NCBI RefSeq assembly: GCF_000425625.1
Contig: NZ_KE384411.1
Coordinates: forward strand, 1-64,000
Direction of reading: 5' to 3'
Origin: Stutzerimonas azotifigens DSM 17556
GTDB taxonomy: Bacteria > Pseudomonadota > Gammaproteobacteria > Pseudomonadales > Pseudomonadaceae
DNA length: 64,000 bases
The translations under genes were made by a program, and so were the position numbers. The notes under the pieces are model-generated. The model ran no database searches. It saw only the letters and a program-made list of their open reading frames with translations, and was not told the origin of the DNA. Below, in pieces: positions 8,275 to 16,336 of this stretch; the stretch's first letter is position 1; the number at the start of each line of letters is the position of its first letter.

Positions 8275-9318
8275 GTGGAACTGCTCTTCCTCGGCACCTC
8301 TTCCGGCACCCCCACCCGCGCCCGCAATGTCAGCGGCCTGGCGCTGCTCGAGGACAGCGGCAAGGGCTGGTACCTGATCGACTGCGGCGAGGGCACCCAG
8401 CACCAGGTGCTGCGCACGCCGCTGACCCTGCACGGGCTGCGGGCGATCTTCGTCACCCATGTGCACGGCGACCACTGCTACGGCCTGCCCGGCCTGCTCG
8501 CGAGCGCCGGCATGGCGCGCCGGCAGGAGCCGCTGGAGATCGTCGCCCCCGCCGCCATCGAGGGCTGGGTGCGCGCCACGCTGCGGATGAGCGGCACCTG
8601 GCTACCCTACGAACTGCACTTCCACGCCAGCGAGACCTTCACCGGCTGGCGCAACCCGCAGGTGCGCGTCGAGGCCACCGCCCTCTCCCACCGCGTACCG
8701 AGCTGGGGCTACACCTTCACCGAGGCCCGCCCCGACCCGCGGCTGAACATCGACAGGCTCGACCGCGACGGCATCCCCCGCGGGCCGCTGTGGGGTCAAC
8801 TGGTGCGCGGATACGACGTCGAGCACGAGGGGCGCCCGCTGCGCAGCGACGACTACCTGATCTTCGATCGCCCGGCCCGGCGCATCGTCGTCGGCGGCGA
8901 CAACGACCGCCCGGAGTTGCTGCGCGACGCCTGCCGGGGCGCGCAGCTGCTGGTCCACGAGGCCACCTACACCCGCCCCGTCGCCGAGGCCTCGCGCGGC
9001 GACTTCGGCCACAGCACCGCCGCGCAGGTGGCGGCCTTCGCCCAGGAAGCGGGCGTGCCGAACCTGGTACTGACGCATTTCAGCGCGCGCTACCAGAGCA
9101 GCCCCGGGCGCGGGCTCTCGACCGAGGACATCCGCGCCGAAGCCGCGGCGAGCTACCAGGGGCGGCTGTTCCTGGCCCATGACTTCCTGCGCCTGCGCAT
9201 CGGCAAGGATGGAATCGCGATGACCGGCGACACGGCGGCGGACGGCCAGGCAACCGAGCCGCCAGCGCCCGAAGCGCCACCGGCGGATTGCCCTCCGCCT
9301 CAGGGCGCCAGGCCGTAG
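8275..9318 (+). CDS. rnz: Ribonuclease Z (tRNA 3'-end endonuclease)
   Basis: A 347-residue metallo-beta-lactamase-fold endonuclease that matures tRNA 3' ends or other RNAs. The N-terminus ELLFLGTSSGTPTRARNVS and the zinc motif THVHGDHCYGLPG (His62, His64, Asp66, His67) are diagnostic. Later ligands are visible in VVGGDNDRP, VHEATYT and LVLTHFSARY. The start is GTG 8275, with AGGAG about seven bases upstream; the open frame further left runs through repeats. The last 30 residues are proline- and alanine-rich, longer than in relatives, and probably disordered. Confidence 0.92.
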   Translation: MELLFLGTSSGTPTRARNVSGLALLEDSGKGWYLIDCGEGTQHQVLRTPLTLHGLRAIFVTHVHGDHCYGLPGLLASAGMARRQEPLEIVAPAAIEGWVRATLRMSGTWLPYELHFHASETFTGWRNPQVRVEATALSHRVPSWGYTFTEARPDPRLNIDRLDRDGIPRGPLWGQLVRGYDVEHEGRPLRSDDYLIFDRPARRIVVGGDNDRPELLRDACRGAQLLVHEATYTRPVAEASRGDFGHSTAAQVAAFAQEAGVPNLVLTHFSARYQSSPGRGLSTEDIRAEAAASYQGRLFLAHDFLRLRIGKDGIAMTGDTAADGQATEPPAPEAPPADCPPPQGARP

Positions 9319-10463
9319 CCGCCGCTGCCGGGCGCCGCGGCATCCGCCACGCGGCCGCGCTCCATCATGCTCTTGAGCTGCTCCAGCGACAGCGCCGACT
9401 CGCGCTCGATCCGGCCGCGCAGCAGCAGCCGGTTGGCCAGGCGCATGGCCAGGCCGGCGACCCGGTACTCCAGCGTGCGCACGAAGCGCGCCCCGCTGTC
9501 CGTGGGCTCGCATTCGTACACCAGCGTCAGTTCCACCTCGCGGCTGCGCGCCCTGGCGCACCAGCGCCAGCCCGGCACGTACTCGGTCACCTCCCAGCTC
9601 AGGTGCCCGGCGCGACCGCCGGCCTCGATCTCCTCCTCGAAACGGCTGCCCACCGGCAAGGGGCCATCGCGCCCGTCCACCCACAGCGAGGACGGATGCC
9701 ACTCGGGCCAGCGCGTGGCCGTGCAGGCGTATGCCATCACCTGCTCCGGCGCACGTGCGATCTCCACCTCGTGGCGCATGCGGGTGCCGTCGGCCGGCTG
9801 CGCCGGCGGCTCCCAGTAGAGGGTGCCCTTCAGCCAGTCGGTCAGCGGGAAGATCAGGTTGAAGTTGTGCGTCTGCATCAGGTCGCGACGGTGGTGCAGC
9901 TCGTGCAGCCGGCGCATGTGCCTGATCCACGGCAGCGCGGCGACTGGATGATCCGCCGGCAGGTGCTCGCAGGCATGGAACGCCTCGTAGGCCAGATAGC
10001 CCGCCAGCAAGGTCATGGCGAACAGCCCGGCGAGGTTGCCGTTGACCCGCGACAGCAGCCACCAGACAGGCAGCAGCATCAGGCTGTAGAGCACGATCAG
10101 CCAGGCCGGGAAGAGGATCACCCGCCAGTCGCGGGCGGAGTCGTAGGCCATCTCGCCGGACACGAAGAAGCTGTGATGGTCGCCGGTGTGGCGCTTGTAG
10201 AACAGCGCGCCGCGCCGCGTCTTGTGGTGGCCCAGGTTCTTGTGGATGCAGTACTCGCCCCAGTTGCCCAGCGCCAGGGTCAGGGGCACCACCAGCCACT
10301 CCAGCGGCTGCACGTTCTCCAGGGTGCCGCCGAGGAACGCCAGGCAGCCCAGCCCGTACAGCAGCACGAAACCTCCGTGCAGCCAGACGTTGTAGCGCGG
10401 ATGGATGCCCGCACGGTAACGGGCACGGAAGGCTTGGGTATCGTGACGCATGGCTCGCTCCAT
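9300..10463 (-). CDS. Sterol desaturase/fatty acid hydroxylase fused to a SRPBCC domain
   Basis: A 387-residue two-domain protein. Residues about 25-215 form an integral-membrane di-iron hydroxylase with the histidine clusters HKNLGHH (74-80), HTGDHH (92-97) and HELHH (187-191), plus four or so hydrophobic spans. Residues about 225-375 form a START/SRPBCC-like ligand-binding domain (RMRHEVEIARAPEQVMAYA through EYRVAGLAMRLANRLLL). The expected chemistry is hydroxylation or desaturation of a lipid, with the soluble domain holding or delivering substrate. Stop codons of this gene and rnz overlap convergently. A second start five codons in (MRHDTQ) is possible. It diverges from a LysR gene. Confidence 0.85.
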   Translation of the reverse strand: MERAMRHDTQAFRARYRAGIHPRYNVWLHGGFVLLYGLGCLAFLGGTLENVQPLEWLVVPLTLALGNWGEYCIHKNLGHHKTRRGALFYKRHTGDHHSFFVSGEMAYDSARDWRVILFPAWLIVLYSLMLLPVWWLLSRVNGNLAGLFAMTLLAGYLAYEAFHACEHLPADHPVAALPWIRHMRRLHELHHRRDLMQTHNFNLIFPLTDWLKGTLYWEPPAQPADGTRMRHEVEIARAPEQVMAYACTATRWPEWHPSSLWVDGRDGPLPVGSRFEEEIEAGGRAGHLSWEVTEYVPGWRWCARARSREVELTLVYECEPTDSGARFVRTLEYRVAGLAMRLANRLLLRGRIERESALSLEQLKSMMERGRVADAAAPGSGGYGLAP

Positions 10464-10503
10464 GGCCGGGTCGGCATGGCGCGAGTCTAGTGAGCTGTGC
10501 TTT

Positions 10504-10527
10504 ATTCCGATAATGGATAATCGGAAT
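10504..10527. promoter_or_regulatory. LysR-type palindromic operator
   Basis: A perfect inverted repeat, ATTCCGAT - 8 bp - ATCGGAAT, lies between the divergent desaturase-fusion and LysR genes, 11 bases before the LysR start codon. The position and symmetry fit autoregulation and control of the divergent gene by the LysR protein. The assignment is inferred from layout. Confidence 0.6.
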
Positions 10528-10538
10528 GTGCATTATTG

Positions 10539-11450
10539 ATGACCTTGAACTTGCGCCGCCTCGACCTCAACCTCCTGCTGGTGTTCGACGCCCTGATGCA
10601 GGAGCAGAACCTCTCGCGCGCCGCCACGCGCCTGCACATGAGCCAGCCGGCGGTGAGCAACGCGCTGGCGCGGCTGCGCAGCCAGCTGGACGCGCCGCTA
10701 TTCAAGCGCACCGCGCGTGGCATGGCCCCCACCGCGCATGCCCAGGCGCTCTATGGCCCGGTGCGCCAGGCGCTGGACCTGCTGCGCACGGGGCTCGGCG
10801 CCGAGGGCGAGTTTGACCCCGGCGGTGCGCACCGCTTCCGCCTGGCGATGAGCGACTACGGCATGGCCATGCTGTTGCCGGTGCTGCTCGAGCGCCTGCA
10901 CGAGCGGGCCCCGCGGACGGTGCTGGAAGTGCAGGACGACGAGGCGCAGACGCTGCTGGCGCGCCTGGTGACCGGCGAGCTGGACCTGGCGATCGACTAC
11001 CTCTACCTCGACAGCCCGGACCTCTGCTACCAGCCCTTCCTGGAGGAAGACCTGGTGGTGATCGGACGCGCCGGCCACCCGGCGTTCGAGGGTGGCATGA
11101 GCCGCGAACGCTACCAGCAGAGCCGCCACGTGCTGATCCTGCCGCGCGCCAACCGCGGCTCGCCGCTGGAGATCGTGCTCGGCTCGGCCAAGATCCAGCG
11201 GAAGGTCGGGCTGCAGGTCCCGCACTTTCTCTCCATCCCGCCGATCGTGGCCTGCACCGAGCTGCTGGGCACCGTGCCGCAGCGCCTGGCCGAACACTTC
11301 GCCGGCGTCTACTCCCTGCAACTGGCGCCGCTGCCGCTGGCCATGCCGCCGGTGCAGGTCAGTCTGATCTGGCACCGCCAGCAGGACCGCAACCCCGGCC
11401 TGCGCTGGCTGCGCGAGCAGATCGTGCAGATGGTGGACGAACGGCTGTAG
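10539..11450 (+). CDS. LysR family transcriptional regulator
   Basis: A 303-residue LysR regulator. The helix-turn-helix lies at about residues 20-60 (NLSRAATRLHMSQPAVSNAL, ARLRSQLDAPLFKRT), followed by a periplasmic-binding-like effector domain (FRLAMSDYGMAMLLPVLLERL). ATG 10539 is preceded by a TTG that could also serve. The N-terminal MTLNLRRLDLNLLLVFDAL resembles the NodD/LinR/PcpR branch, which often senses aromatic or lipid-derived acids. It is divergent from the desaturase-SRPBCC gene, its likely target, with a shared palindrome. Its 3' end converges on the LysE-type exporter gene. Confidence 0.9.
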   Translation: MTLNLRRLDLNLLLVFDALMQEQNLSRAATRLHMSQPAVSNALARLRSQLDAPLFKRTARGMAPTAHAQALYGPVRQALDLLRTGLGAEGEFDPGGAHRFRLAMSDYGMAMLLPVLLERLHERAPRTVLEVQDDEAQTLLARLVTGELDLAIDYLYLDSPDLCYQPFLEEDLVVIGRAGHPAFEGGMSRERYQQSRHVLILPRANRGSPLEIVLGSAKIQRKVGLQVPHFLSIPPIVACTELLGTVPQRLAEHFAGVYSLQLAPLPLAMPPVQVSLIWHRQQDRNPGLRWLREQIVQMVDERL

Positions 11451-12088
11451 AACGGCGCGCGCTCATGCCTGCGAGACCAGCGCCAGGCGCGGGCGAAGCC
11501 TATCAGCAGGGTGCCGAACAGGCATTGCTGCGCGCGCTGGAGCGCCGGACTCTGCTCGAGCCAGCGCCCGATCAGGGCGCCCGCCAGCGCGTAGCTGGTA
11601 TCGAACAGCAACCCCACCAGCACCAGGGTGACGCCCAGCACCGCGAACTGGCTGGCGACCGGTCCGGCGCCGGTATCGATGAACTGCGGCAGCAGCAGCG
11701 AGCAGAACACCAGCGCCTTGGGGTTGAGCAGGTTGGTCAGTACGCCCTGGCGAAACGCGGCGCCGTGCGACAGCGAAGGGCCGACAGTCCCATCGACCGA
11801 AAGCGCCCGCGCCTCGGCGCGGAACATGCCCAGCCCCAGCCAGAGCAGGTAGGCCGCCCCCAGCAGGCGCACCCCGTCGAACGTCCAGGGCACCGCCCTG
11901 AACAGCGACGCCAGCCCAATCGCCGCGAATCCCACATGGCCGCCGCGCGCGACCGCCAGGCCGGCTGCCGTGGCCAGCGCCCTGCTGCGCCCCGCGCGTG
12001 CGCCGGTCTGCAGCAGGAGCAGCATGTCGGGGCCCGGCAGCAACAGCACCACCGACAGCGCCAGCACGAACATCCCCAGGTTTTCCAT
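11309..12088 (-). CDS. LysE/RhtB family amino-acid exporter, probable C-terminal frameshift
   Basis: A LysE-type exporter with about six membrane spans: LPGPDMLLLLQTGARAG early on, NLLNPKALVFCSLLLPQF mid-protein, and LFGTLLIGFA near the end. The first ~198 residues match the family, which is about 205 long. The frame then leaves the family pattern, becomes Arg/Ser/Cys-rich and runs 140 bases antisense into the LysR gene. In the neighbouring frame the family-like tail RLALVSQA ends in TGA at 11463-11465. A single lost base near 11490-11497 would explain this. The true gene is therefore probably 11463-12088, and the listed end is the open-frame end. Divergent from the Lrp gene. Confidence 0.75.
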   Translation of the reverse strand: MENLGMFVLALSVVLLLPGPDMLLLLQTGARAGRSRALATAAGLAVARGGHVGFAAIGLASLFRAVPWTFDGVRLLGAAYLLWLGLGMFRAEARALSVDGTVGPSLSHGAAFRQGVLTNLLNPKALVFCSLLLPQFIDTGAGPVASQFAVLGVTLVLVGLLFDTSYALAGALIGRWLEQSPALQRAQQCLFGTLLIGFARAWRWSRRHERAPFYSRSSTICTICSRSQRRPGLRSCWRCQIRLTCTGGMASGSGASCRE

Positions 12089-12215
12089 CGTCCAGCCCCC
12101 TCTGCAGAGGGCCTCATGCTACGGCGGGAGGCCGGGGCAGGTGCTTGCGTAATACGCTACCGGAATGCACTTTGTTGGCAGCTCATGCCACTTATCAATA
12201 CGGAAAAGGTTCTCC

Positions 12216-12707
12216 ATGCCAAGAAAACCAAAAGCCAGGCTCGATGCCCACGACCGCCGCATCCTCGCGGCGCTGCAACGGGACGGGCGGCTGACCAACG
12301 TCGACCTCGCCGACCGCATCGGGCTGTCGGCGTCGCCCTGCCTGCGCCGGGTGAAGATGCTCGAAGACGCGGGCGTGATCCTGGGCTACCAGGCGACGCT
12401 CGACCCGGACGCCATCGGCCTGGGGCTGACGGTGTTCGTCGGGATCAAGGTCGAGCGGCATCACGAGGAAGAGGCGGAGCGCTTCCGCCAGGCCGTGTCG
12501 GCGTTGCCGGAGGTGCTGTCCGCCTACCTGGTGTCCGGGGAATCGGACTTCCTTTTGCACGTCGTCGTGCAGGACCTGCGCGACTACGAGCGCTTTCTCA
12601 CCGAGGTGCTGCTGAAGCTCCCCGGGGTGCGCGACATCCGCAGCAACTTCGCGATCCAGACGGTGAAGGCCCAGGGCCCGCTGCCGCTCGGGCACCTGCC
12701 CGCCTGA
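12216..12707 (+). CDS. Lrp/AsnC family transcriptional regulator
   Basis: A 163-residue Lrp/AsnC regulator: helix-turn-helix at about residues 10-55 (LDAHDRRILAALQRDGRLTN, LADRIGLSASPCLRRVKMLE) and a C-terminal RAM ligand-binding domain (VFVGIKVERHHEEEAERF, YLVSGESDFLLHVVVQDL). ATG 12216 is preceded by AAAAGGT; an upstream in-frame ATG at 12165 lacks a clear ribosome site. It is divergent from the LysE-type exporter, a pairing common for Lrp proteins that sense an amino acid and induce its export. Confidence 0.92.
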   Translation: MPRKPKARLDAHDRRILAALQRDGRLTNVDLADRIGLSASPCLRRVKMLEDAGVILGYQATLDPDAIGLGLTVFVGIKVERHHEEEAERFRQAVSALPEVLSAYLVSGESDFLLHVVVQDLRDYERFLTEVLLKLPGVRDIRSNFAIQTVKAQGPLPLGHLPA

Positions 12708-12732
12708 AGCCGCCGGGCGCGGCCTCAGGCCG

Positions 12733-13455
12733 CTAGCGCAGCCACAGGGCCAGGCCCAGCGGCAGCACCACCGCGATGAGGATGCCCATCAGGCTCATGC
12801 CGAGGGCGGCGAAGGCGCCACACTCGTCGCCCTCCTCCAGCGCGCGGACGGTACCGACCGCATGCGCGTTGATGCCGTAGCCGAGCCCGCGCGCCGCCGG
12901 GCTGTGCACGCCCGCCAGGCGGTACAGCCAGGGCCCCATCGCGGTGCCGGCGACGCCGGTGATCATCACCATCACCGCCGCCAGCGAGGCGGTGCCGCCC
13001 CACTGCTCGGCCACCAGCATGGCGATCGGCATGGTCGCCGACTTAGGCGCCATGCTCACCAACACCGGCAGCTCGGCGCCGAGCAGATGGGCGATCAGCA
13101 GCGTCAGGATCACCGTCAGGCTGCCACCGACCACCAGCGTCACCAGGATCGGCCAGAACAACTGGCGGATGCGCCCCAGGTTGCGGTACAGCGGCACCGC
13201 CAGCGCCACCGTGGCCGGCCCGAGCAGCAGCGCGATGGGCGCTGCCTCGGCGCGGAAACGCGCGTAGTCGATGCCGCTTGCCAGCAGCACGGCGACCACC
13301 AGCGCGGTGGACACCATGACCGGCTGCAGCAGCAGCCAGCGGGTGCGGCGATAAACCACCAGGGAAATCTGAAAGGCCACCAGCGTCAGCGCCACGGCGA
13401 ACAGCGGATGCGTGATCAGCCCGGTCCACAGGCCCTGCCAGAACGCGGCCGGCAT
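12733..13455 (-). CDS. lrgB: LrgB/CidB family membrane protein
   Basis: A 240-residue polytopic protein of the LrgB/CidB family, which works with a LrgA/CidA holin-like partner in control of murein hydrolase activity, pyruvate or glycolate flux, or cell lysis. Conserved features include LLGPATVALAVPLYRN, SMAPKSATMPIAMLVAEQWG, and GYGINAHAVGTVRALEEGDE followed by GAFAALGMSLMGI. The start overlaps the lrgA stop as TGATG at 13453-13457, so the two are translationally coupled. Confidence 0.9.
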   Translation of the reverse strand: MPAAFWQGLWTGLITHPLFAVALTLVAFQISLVVYRRTRWLLLQPVMVSTALVVAVLLASGIDYARFRAEAAPIALLLGPATVALAVPLYRNLGRIRQLFWPILVTLVVGGSLTVILTLLIAHLLGAELPVLVSMAPKSATMPIAMLVAEQWGGTASLAAVMVMITGVAGTAMGPWLYRLAGVHSPAARGLGYGINAHAVGTVRALEEGDECGAFAALGMSLMGILIAVVLPLGLALWLR

Positions 13456-13814
13456 CAGCGTTCGTCCCGCGCGCGGTCGATGCGACGGATCATCGCCTGC
13501 ATCAGCCAGCCGCACAGCGGTACCGTGACCAGCAGCGACAGCAGCAGCGCGGCAAGGATCGCGCCGAGGTCGCCGAGCAGTTGTTCGCCGCTGACCAGGA
13601 TGCCCGCGGCGGGAACCACCAGCAGCAGCGGCAGGTACTGCAGCAGCCCGTTGGCGGCCTGCGTCAGCGGCTCGCCGATCTCGCCGCGCACCAGCAACCA
13701 GCCGAGCAGCAGGAGCAGGCCGATGATCGGACCGGGCAGCATCGGCAGCAGCGTCTGGCTGATCAGGCTACCGCACAGTTGCAGCAGTACGAGGAAGGTA
13801 AGGCCTTTCAGCAT
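13455..13814 (-). CDS. lrgA: LrgA/CidA family holin-like protein
   Basis: A 119-residue protein with four hydrophobic segments, matching CidA/LrgA holin-like proteins: LKGLTFLVLLQLCGSLISQ, LPGPIIGLLLLLGWLL and LLVVPAAGILVSG. The start at 13814 has CGGAG a few bases upstream and gives the usual length. It is first in a two-gene unit with lrgB, with a one-base overlap. It is about 35 bp downstream of the DUF934 gene stop, also leftward, so weak readthrough from the reductase operon is possible. Confidence 0.9.
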   Translation of the reverse strand: MLKGLTFLVLLQLCGSLISQTLLPMLPGPIIGLLLLLGWLLVRGEIGEPLTQAANGLLQYLPLLLVVPAAGILVSGEQLLGDLGAILAALLLSLLVTVPLCGWLMQAMIRRIDRARDER

Positions 13815-13848
13815 AGAAACTCCGTTGTTGTTCTTCCGCGCCGGCGCA

Positions 13849-14361
13849 TCATTCGCGCCGGCGAAACAGCGGCCTCGGCTCGATGGCCGAGCGGCCGTAG
13901 AGCACACTCATGCCCGCCAGGCCCTTGAGAGCATCCTCCACCGACTTGTCCGCGCGCACGGCGAAGGCGTCGAAACCGCACTGGCGCATGTGTGCCAACT
14001 GGTCGCGCAGCACGTCGCCGACCGCCCGCAGCTCGCGCCGCCAGCCGAGGCGCGAACGCAGCAGGTAGGCCTGGCTGTAGCCACGTCCGTCGCGAAAGCT
14101 GGGGAAGTCGATGGCGATCAGCGGCAGCACACCCAGCCAGGGTATCAGCGCTTCCGGTTCGTCGTCCGGTTGCAGCAGCACGCCGTCCCGGCTCGGCTGC
14201 GCGCCGGAGAACACCGCGGCCGCCTGGCGCGCTCGCCAGAGTGGCAGCGGCAGGATCAACGGACCTTCGTCGTCGACCTCGGCCGGCTCGCGCGCCAGTT
14301 GCCATGGATCGTCTCCCACGACAGCGACCTCGCCCTCCACCAGCCGGATCAGGTTGTTCAT
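13849..14361 (-). CDS. DUF934 family protein, reductase partner
   Basis: A 170-residue DUF934 protein. Family landmarks are LGVLPLIAIDFPSFRDGRGY and SQAYLLRSRLGWRRELRAVGD, followed by DVLRDQLAHMRQCGFDAFAV. Its start overlaps the stop of the nitrite/sulfite reductase gene by four bases (ATGA), so the two are coupled. Family members almost always sit beside siroheme sulfite or nitrite reductases and are thought to be an assembly or electron-transfer helper; the biochemical role is unproven. It corresponds in order to P. aeruginosa PA4129. Confidence 0.9.
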   Translation of the reverse strand: MNNLIRLVEGEVAVVGDDPWQLAREPAEVDDEGPLILPLPLWRARQAAAVFSGAQPSRDGVLLQPDDEPEALIPWLGVLPLIAIDFPSFRDGRGYSQAYLLRSRLGWRRELRAVGDVLRDQLAHMRQCGFDAFAVRADKSVEDALKGLAGMSVLYGRSAIEPRPLFRRRE

Positions 14362-16028
14362 GGCGCGGTCTCCGGCGCGGAGTAGACCCGCCCCTTGAAG
14401 GGCTCCAGGCCGATACGGTTGAAGGTGTCGACGAAGTTTTCGTCACCTTCGCGGTGCGCGACGAAGGTGTCGACGATGCGCTCGATCACCTGAGGCACCT
14501 GCTCGGCGGCGAAGGATGGGCCGATCACCTTGCCCAGCGCGCTGGCCTTGCCCTGGGCGCCGCCGAGGGTGACCTGGTACCACTCGCTGCCGTTCTTGTC
14601 GACGCCGAGGATGCCGATGTTGCCGATGTGGTGGTGCCCGCAGGCGTTTATGCAGCCGGAGATGTTCAGGCTGACCTCGCCGAGGTCGTGCAGGTAGTCG
14701 AGGTCGAGAAAGCGCTGCTGGATCGCCTGCGCGATGGGGATCGACTTGGCATTGGCCAGCGCGCAGAAGTCACCGCCCGGGCAGGCGATGATGTCGGTGA
14801 GCAGGCCGGCGTTGGGTGTGCCGAGGCCGAGCGCGCAGGCCTCGGACCAGAGCGCGTGCAGGTCCTGCCTGCGCACGTCGGGCAGCACCAGGTTCTGTTC
14901 GTGGGCGATGCGGATCTCGCCGAAGCCGAAGCGCTCGGCCCAGTCGGCGACGGCTTCCATCTGCGCATCGGTCAGATCGCCGGGCGGCGCGGCGAGGCCG
15001 GGCTTGGTGGAGAGCACCACCGAGGCGTAGCCCGGCACCTTGTGCGCCTTGACGTTGCGTGCGACCCAGCGGGCGAAGTCCGGCTCTCGGGCCAGCCGGG
15101 TGCCGTGCGCCAGGTCGGTCTCCGCCAGCGCGGCGTAGGCCGGCGGTGCGAACGAGCGGGCGACGCGGGCGAACTCGGCGTCGGTCAGCTCGGCCGGACC
15201 GTCCTTGATGTGCTGCCACTCGCGCTCGACCTCCGCGGCGAAAGCCTCGATGCCCAGCGCCCTGACCAGGATCTTGATGCGCGCCTTGTACTTGTTGTCG
15301 CGTCGCCCGTGGCGGTTGTACACCCGCAGGATCGCCTCGACATAGGACAGCAGGTGGCGCCACGGCAGCGCCTCGCGGATCTGCTGGCCGAGGATCGGGG
15401 TGCGCCCGAGGCCGCCGCCGACCATCACGCGCAGCAGCATTTCCCCGGCTTCGTCGCGATAAAGGTAGAGACCGATGTCGTGCATCATGACCGCCGCGCG
15501 GTCCTCCTCGGCCGAGCACAGGGCGATCTTGAACTTGCGCGGCAGGTAGAGGAATTCCGGGTTGACCGTCGACCACTGGCGCAATATCTCGGCCAGCGGG
15601 CGCGGGTCTAGCAGCTCGTCTGCGGCGACGCCGGCGAAGGCCTCGGTGGTGATGTTGCGTACGCAGTTGCCCGAGGTCTGGATGGCGTGCATGTCGACCT
15701 CGGCGAGCAGCGCCAGGATGTCCGGCACCCGGGCCAGCTCGACCCAGTTGAACTGGATGTTCTGGCGGGTGGTGAAGTGACCGTAGCCGCGGTCGTAGCC
15801 CTTCGCTATCCGCGCCAGGGTGCGCATCTGCCGTGCCGACAGGGTGCCGTACGGAATGGCCACCCGCAGCATGTAGGCATGCTTCTGCAGGTACAGGCCA
15901 TTCTGCAGGCGCAGGGGCAGGAACTCTTCTTCGCTCAGCTCGCCGGCCATCCGGCGCCTGACCTGGTCGCGAAACTGGTCGACCCGCTCGCGCACCAGGG
16001 CGCGGTCGTAGTCATCGTAGTGGTACAT
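14358..16028 (-). CDS. Siroheme nitrite/sulfite reductase
   Basis: A 556-residue siroheme and [4Fe-4S] reductase reducing sulfite to sulfide or nitrite to ammonia with six electrons. The cofactor-bridging cysteines are visible as CPGGDFC (416, 422) and CINAC (459, 463). The two ferredoxin-like half repeats (QNGLYLQKHAYMLRVAIPYG; GRRDNKYKARIKILV) are typical. It resembles ferredoxin-type enzymes. The order DUF934 - reductase - aminotransferase-like regulator - CcoN matches PA4129-PA4133 of P. aeruginosa, although the small iron-sulfur gene PA4131 was not found between reductase and regulator. Confidence 0.92.
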   Translation of the reverse strand: MYHYDDYDRALVRERVDQFRDQVRRRMAGELSEEEFLPLRLQNGLYLQKHAYMLRVAIPYGTLSARQMRTLARIAKGYDRGYGHFTTRQNIQFNWVELARVPDILALLAEVDMHAIQTSGNCVRNITTEAFAGVAADELLDPRPLAEILRQWSTVNPEFLYLPRKFKIALCSAEEDRAAVMMHDIGLYLYRDEAGEMLLRVMVGGGLGRTPILGQQIREALPWRHLLSYVEAILRVYNRHGRRDNKYKARIKILVRALGIEAFAAEVEREWQHIKDGPAELTDAEFARVARSFAPPAYAALAETDLAHGTRLAREPDFARWVARNVKAHKVPGYASVVLSTKPGLAAPPGDLTDAQMEAVADWAERFGFGEIRIAHEQNLVLPDVRRQDLHALWSEACALGLGTPNAGLLTDIIACPGGDFCALANAKSIPIAQAIQQRFLDLDYLHDLGEVSLNISGCINACGHHHIGNIGILGVDKNGSEWYQVTLGGAQGKASALGKVIGPSFAAEQVPQVIERIVDTFVAHREGDENFVDTFNRIGLEPFKGRVYSAPETAP

Positions 16029-16336
16029 GCAAGGCTCCTTTCACGCAGCGAGTGCGCGCCGGCAGCGGGCGCCGCCTCGGGGCCCACTATGCCGGGATCG
16101 CCTGCCCCCGAAACAGATGCAGATGGCACTGGCAAAACCGTATCAGCGGCGATGGAAGGCCCTTTCAGGCACCGCGGCGCGCCCCCGCACGGCATATTCA
16201 CGACGACAATCTGATTCGCTTTTTTCTTGCCCACCTGCGCCTGTCCTTACCCCTGGCGACCGGTCAAGATGCCTGGCACACCCGCACGCCTGCCCGGGCC
16301 GATCGTTTTTCTCGCCGGCTCGCGAGTGAAATCACC
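16029..16336. other. Divergent intergenic region between reductase and MocR-type regulator
   Basis: No gene is evident in these 308 bases. The left end should hold the reductase operon promoter and the right part the regulator promoter, where the sequence becomes T-rich (GATTCGCTTTTTTCTTGCCC near 16211). A GTATCAG heptamer occurs at 16140-16146; its complement CTGATAC recurs in the gap before ccoN. No clear ANR/FNR box (TTGAT-N4-ATCAA) was seen. Confidence 0.45.
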
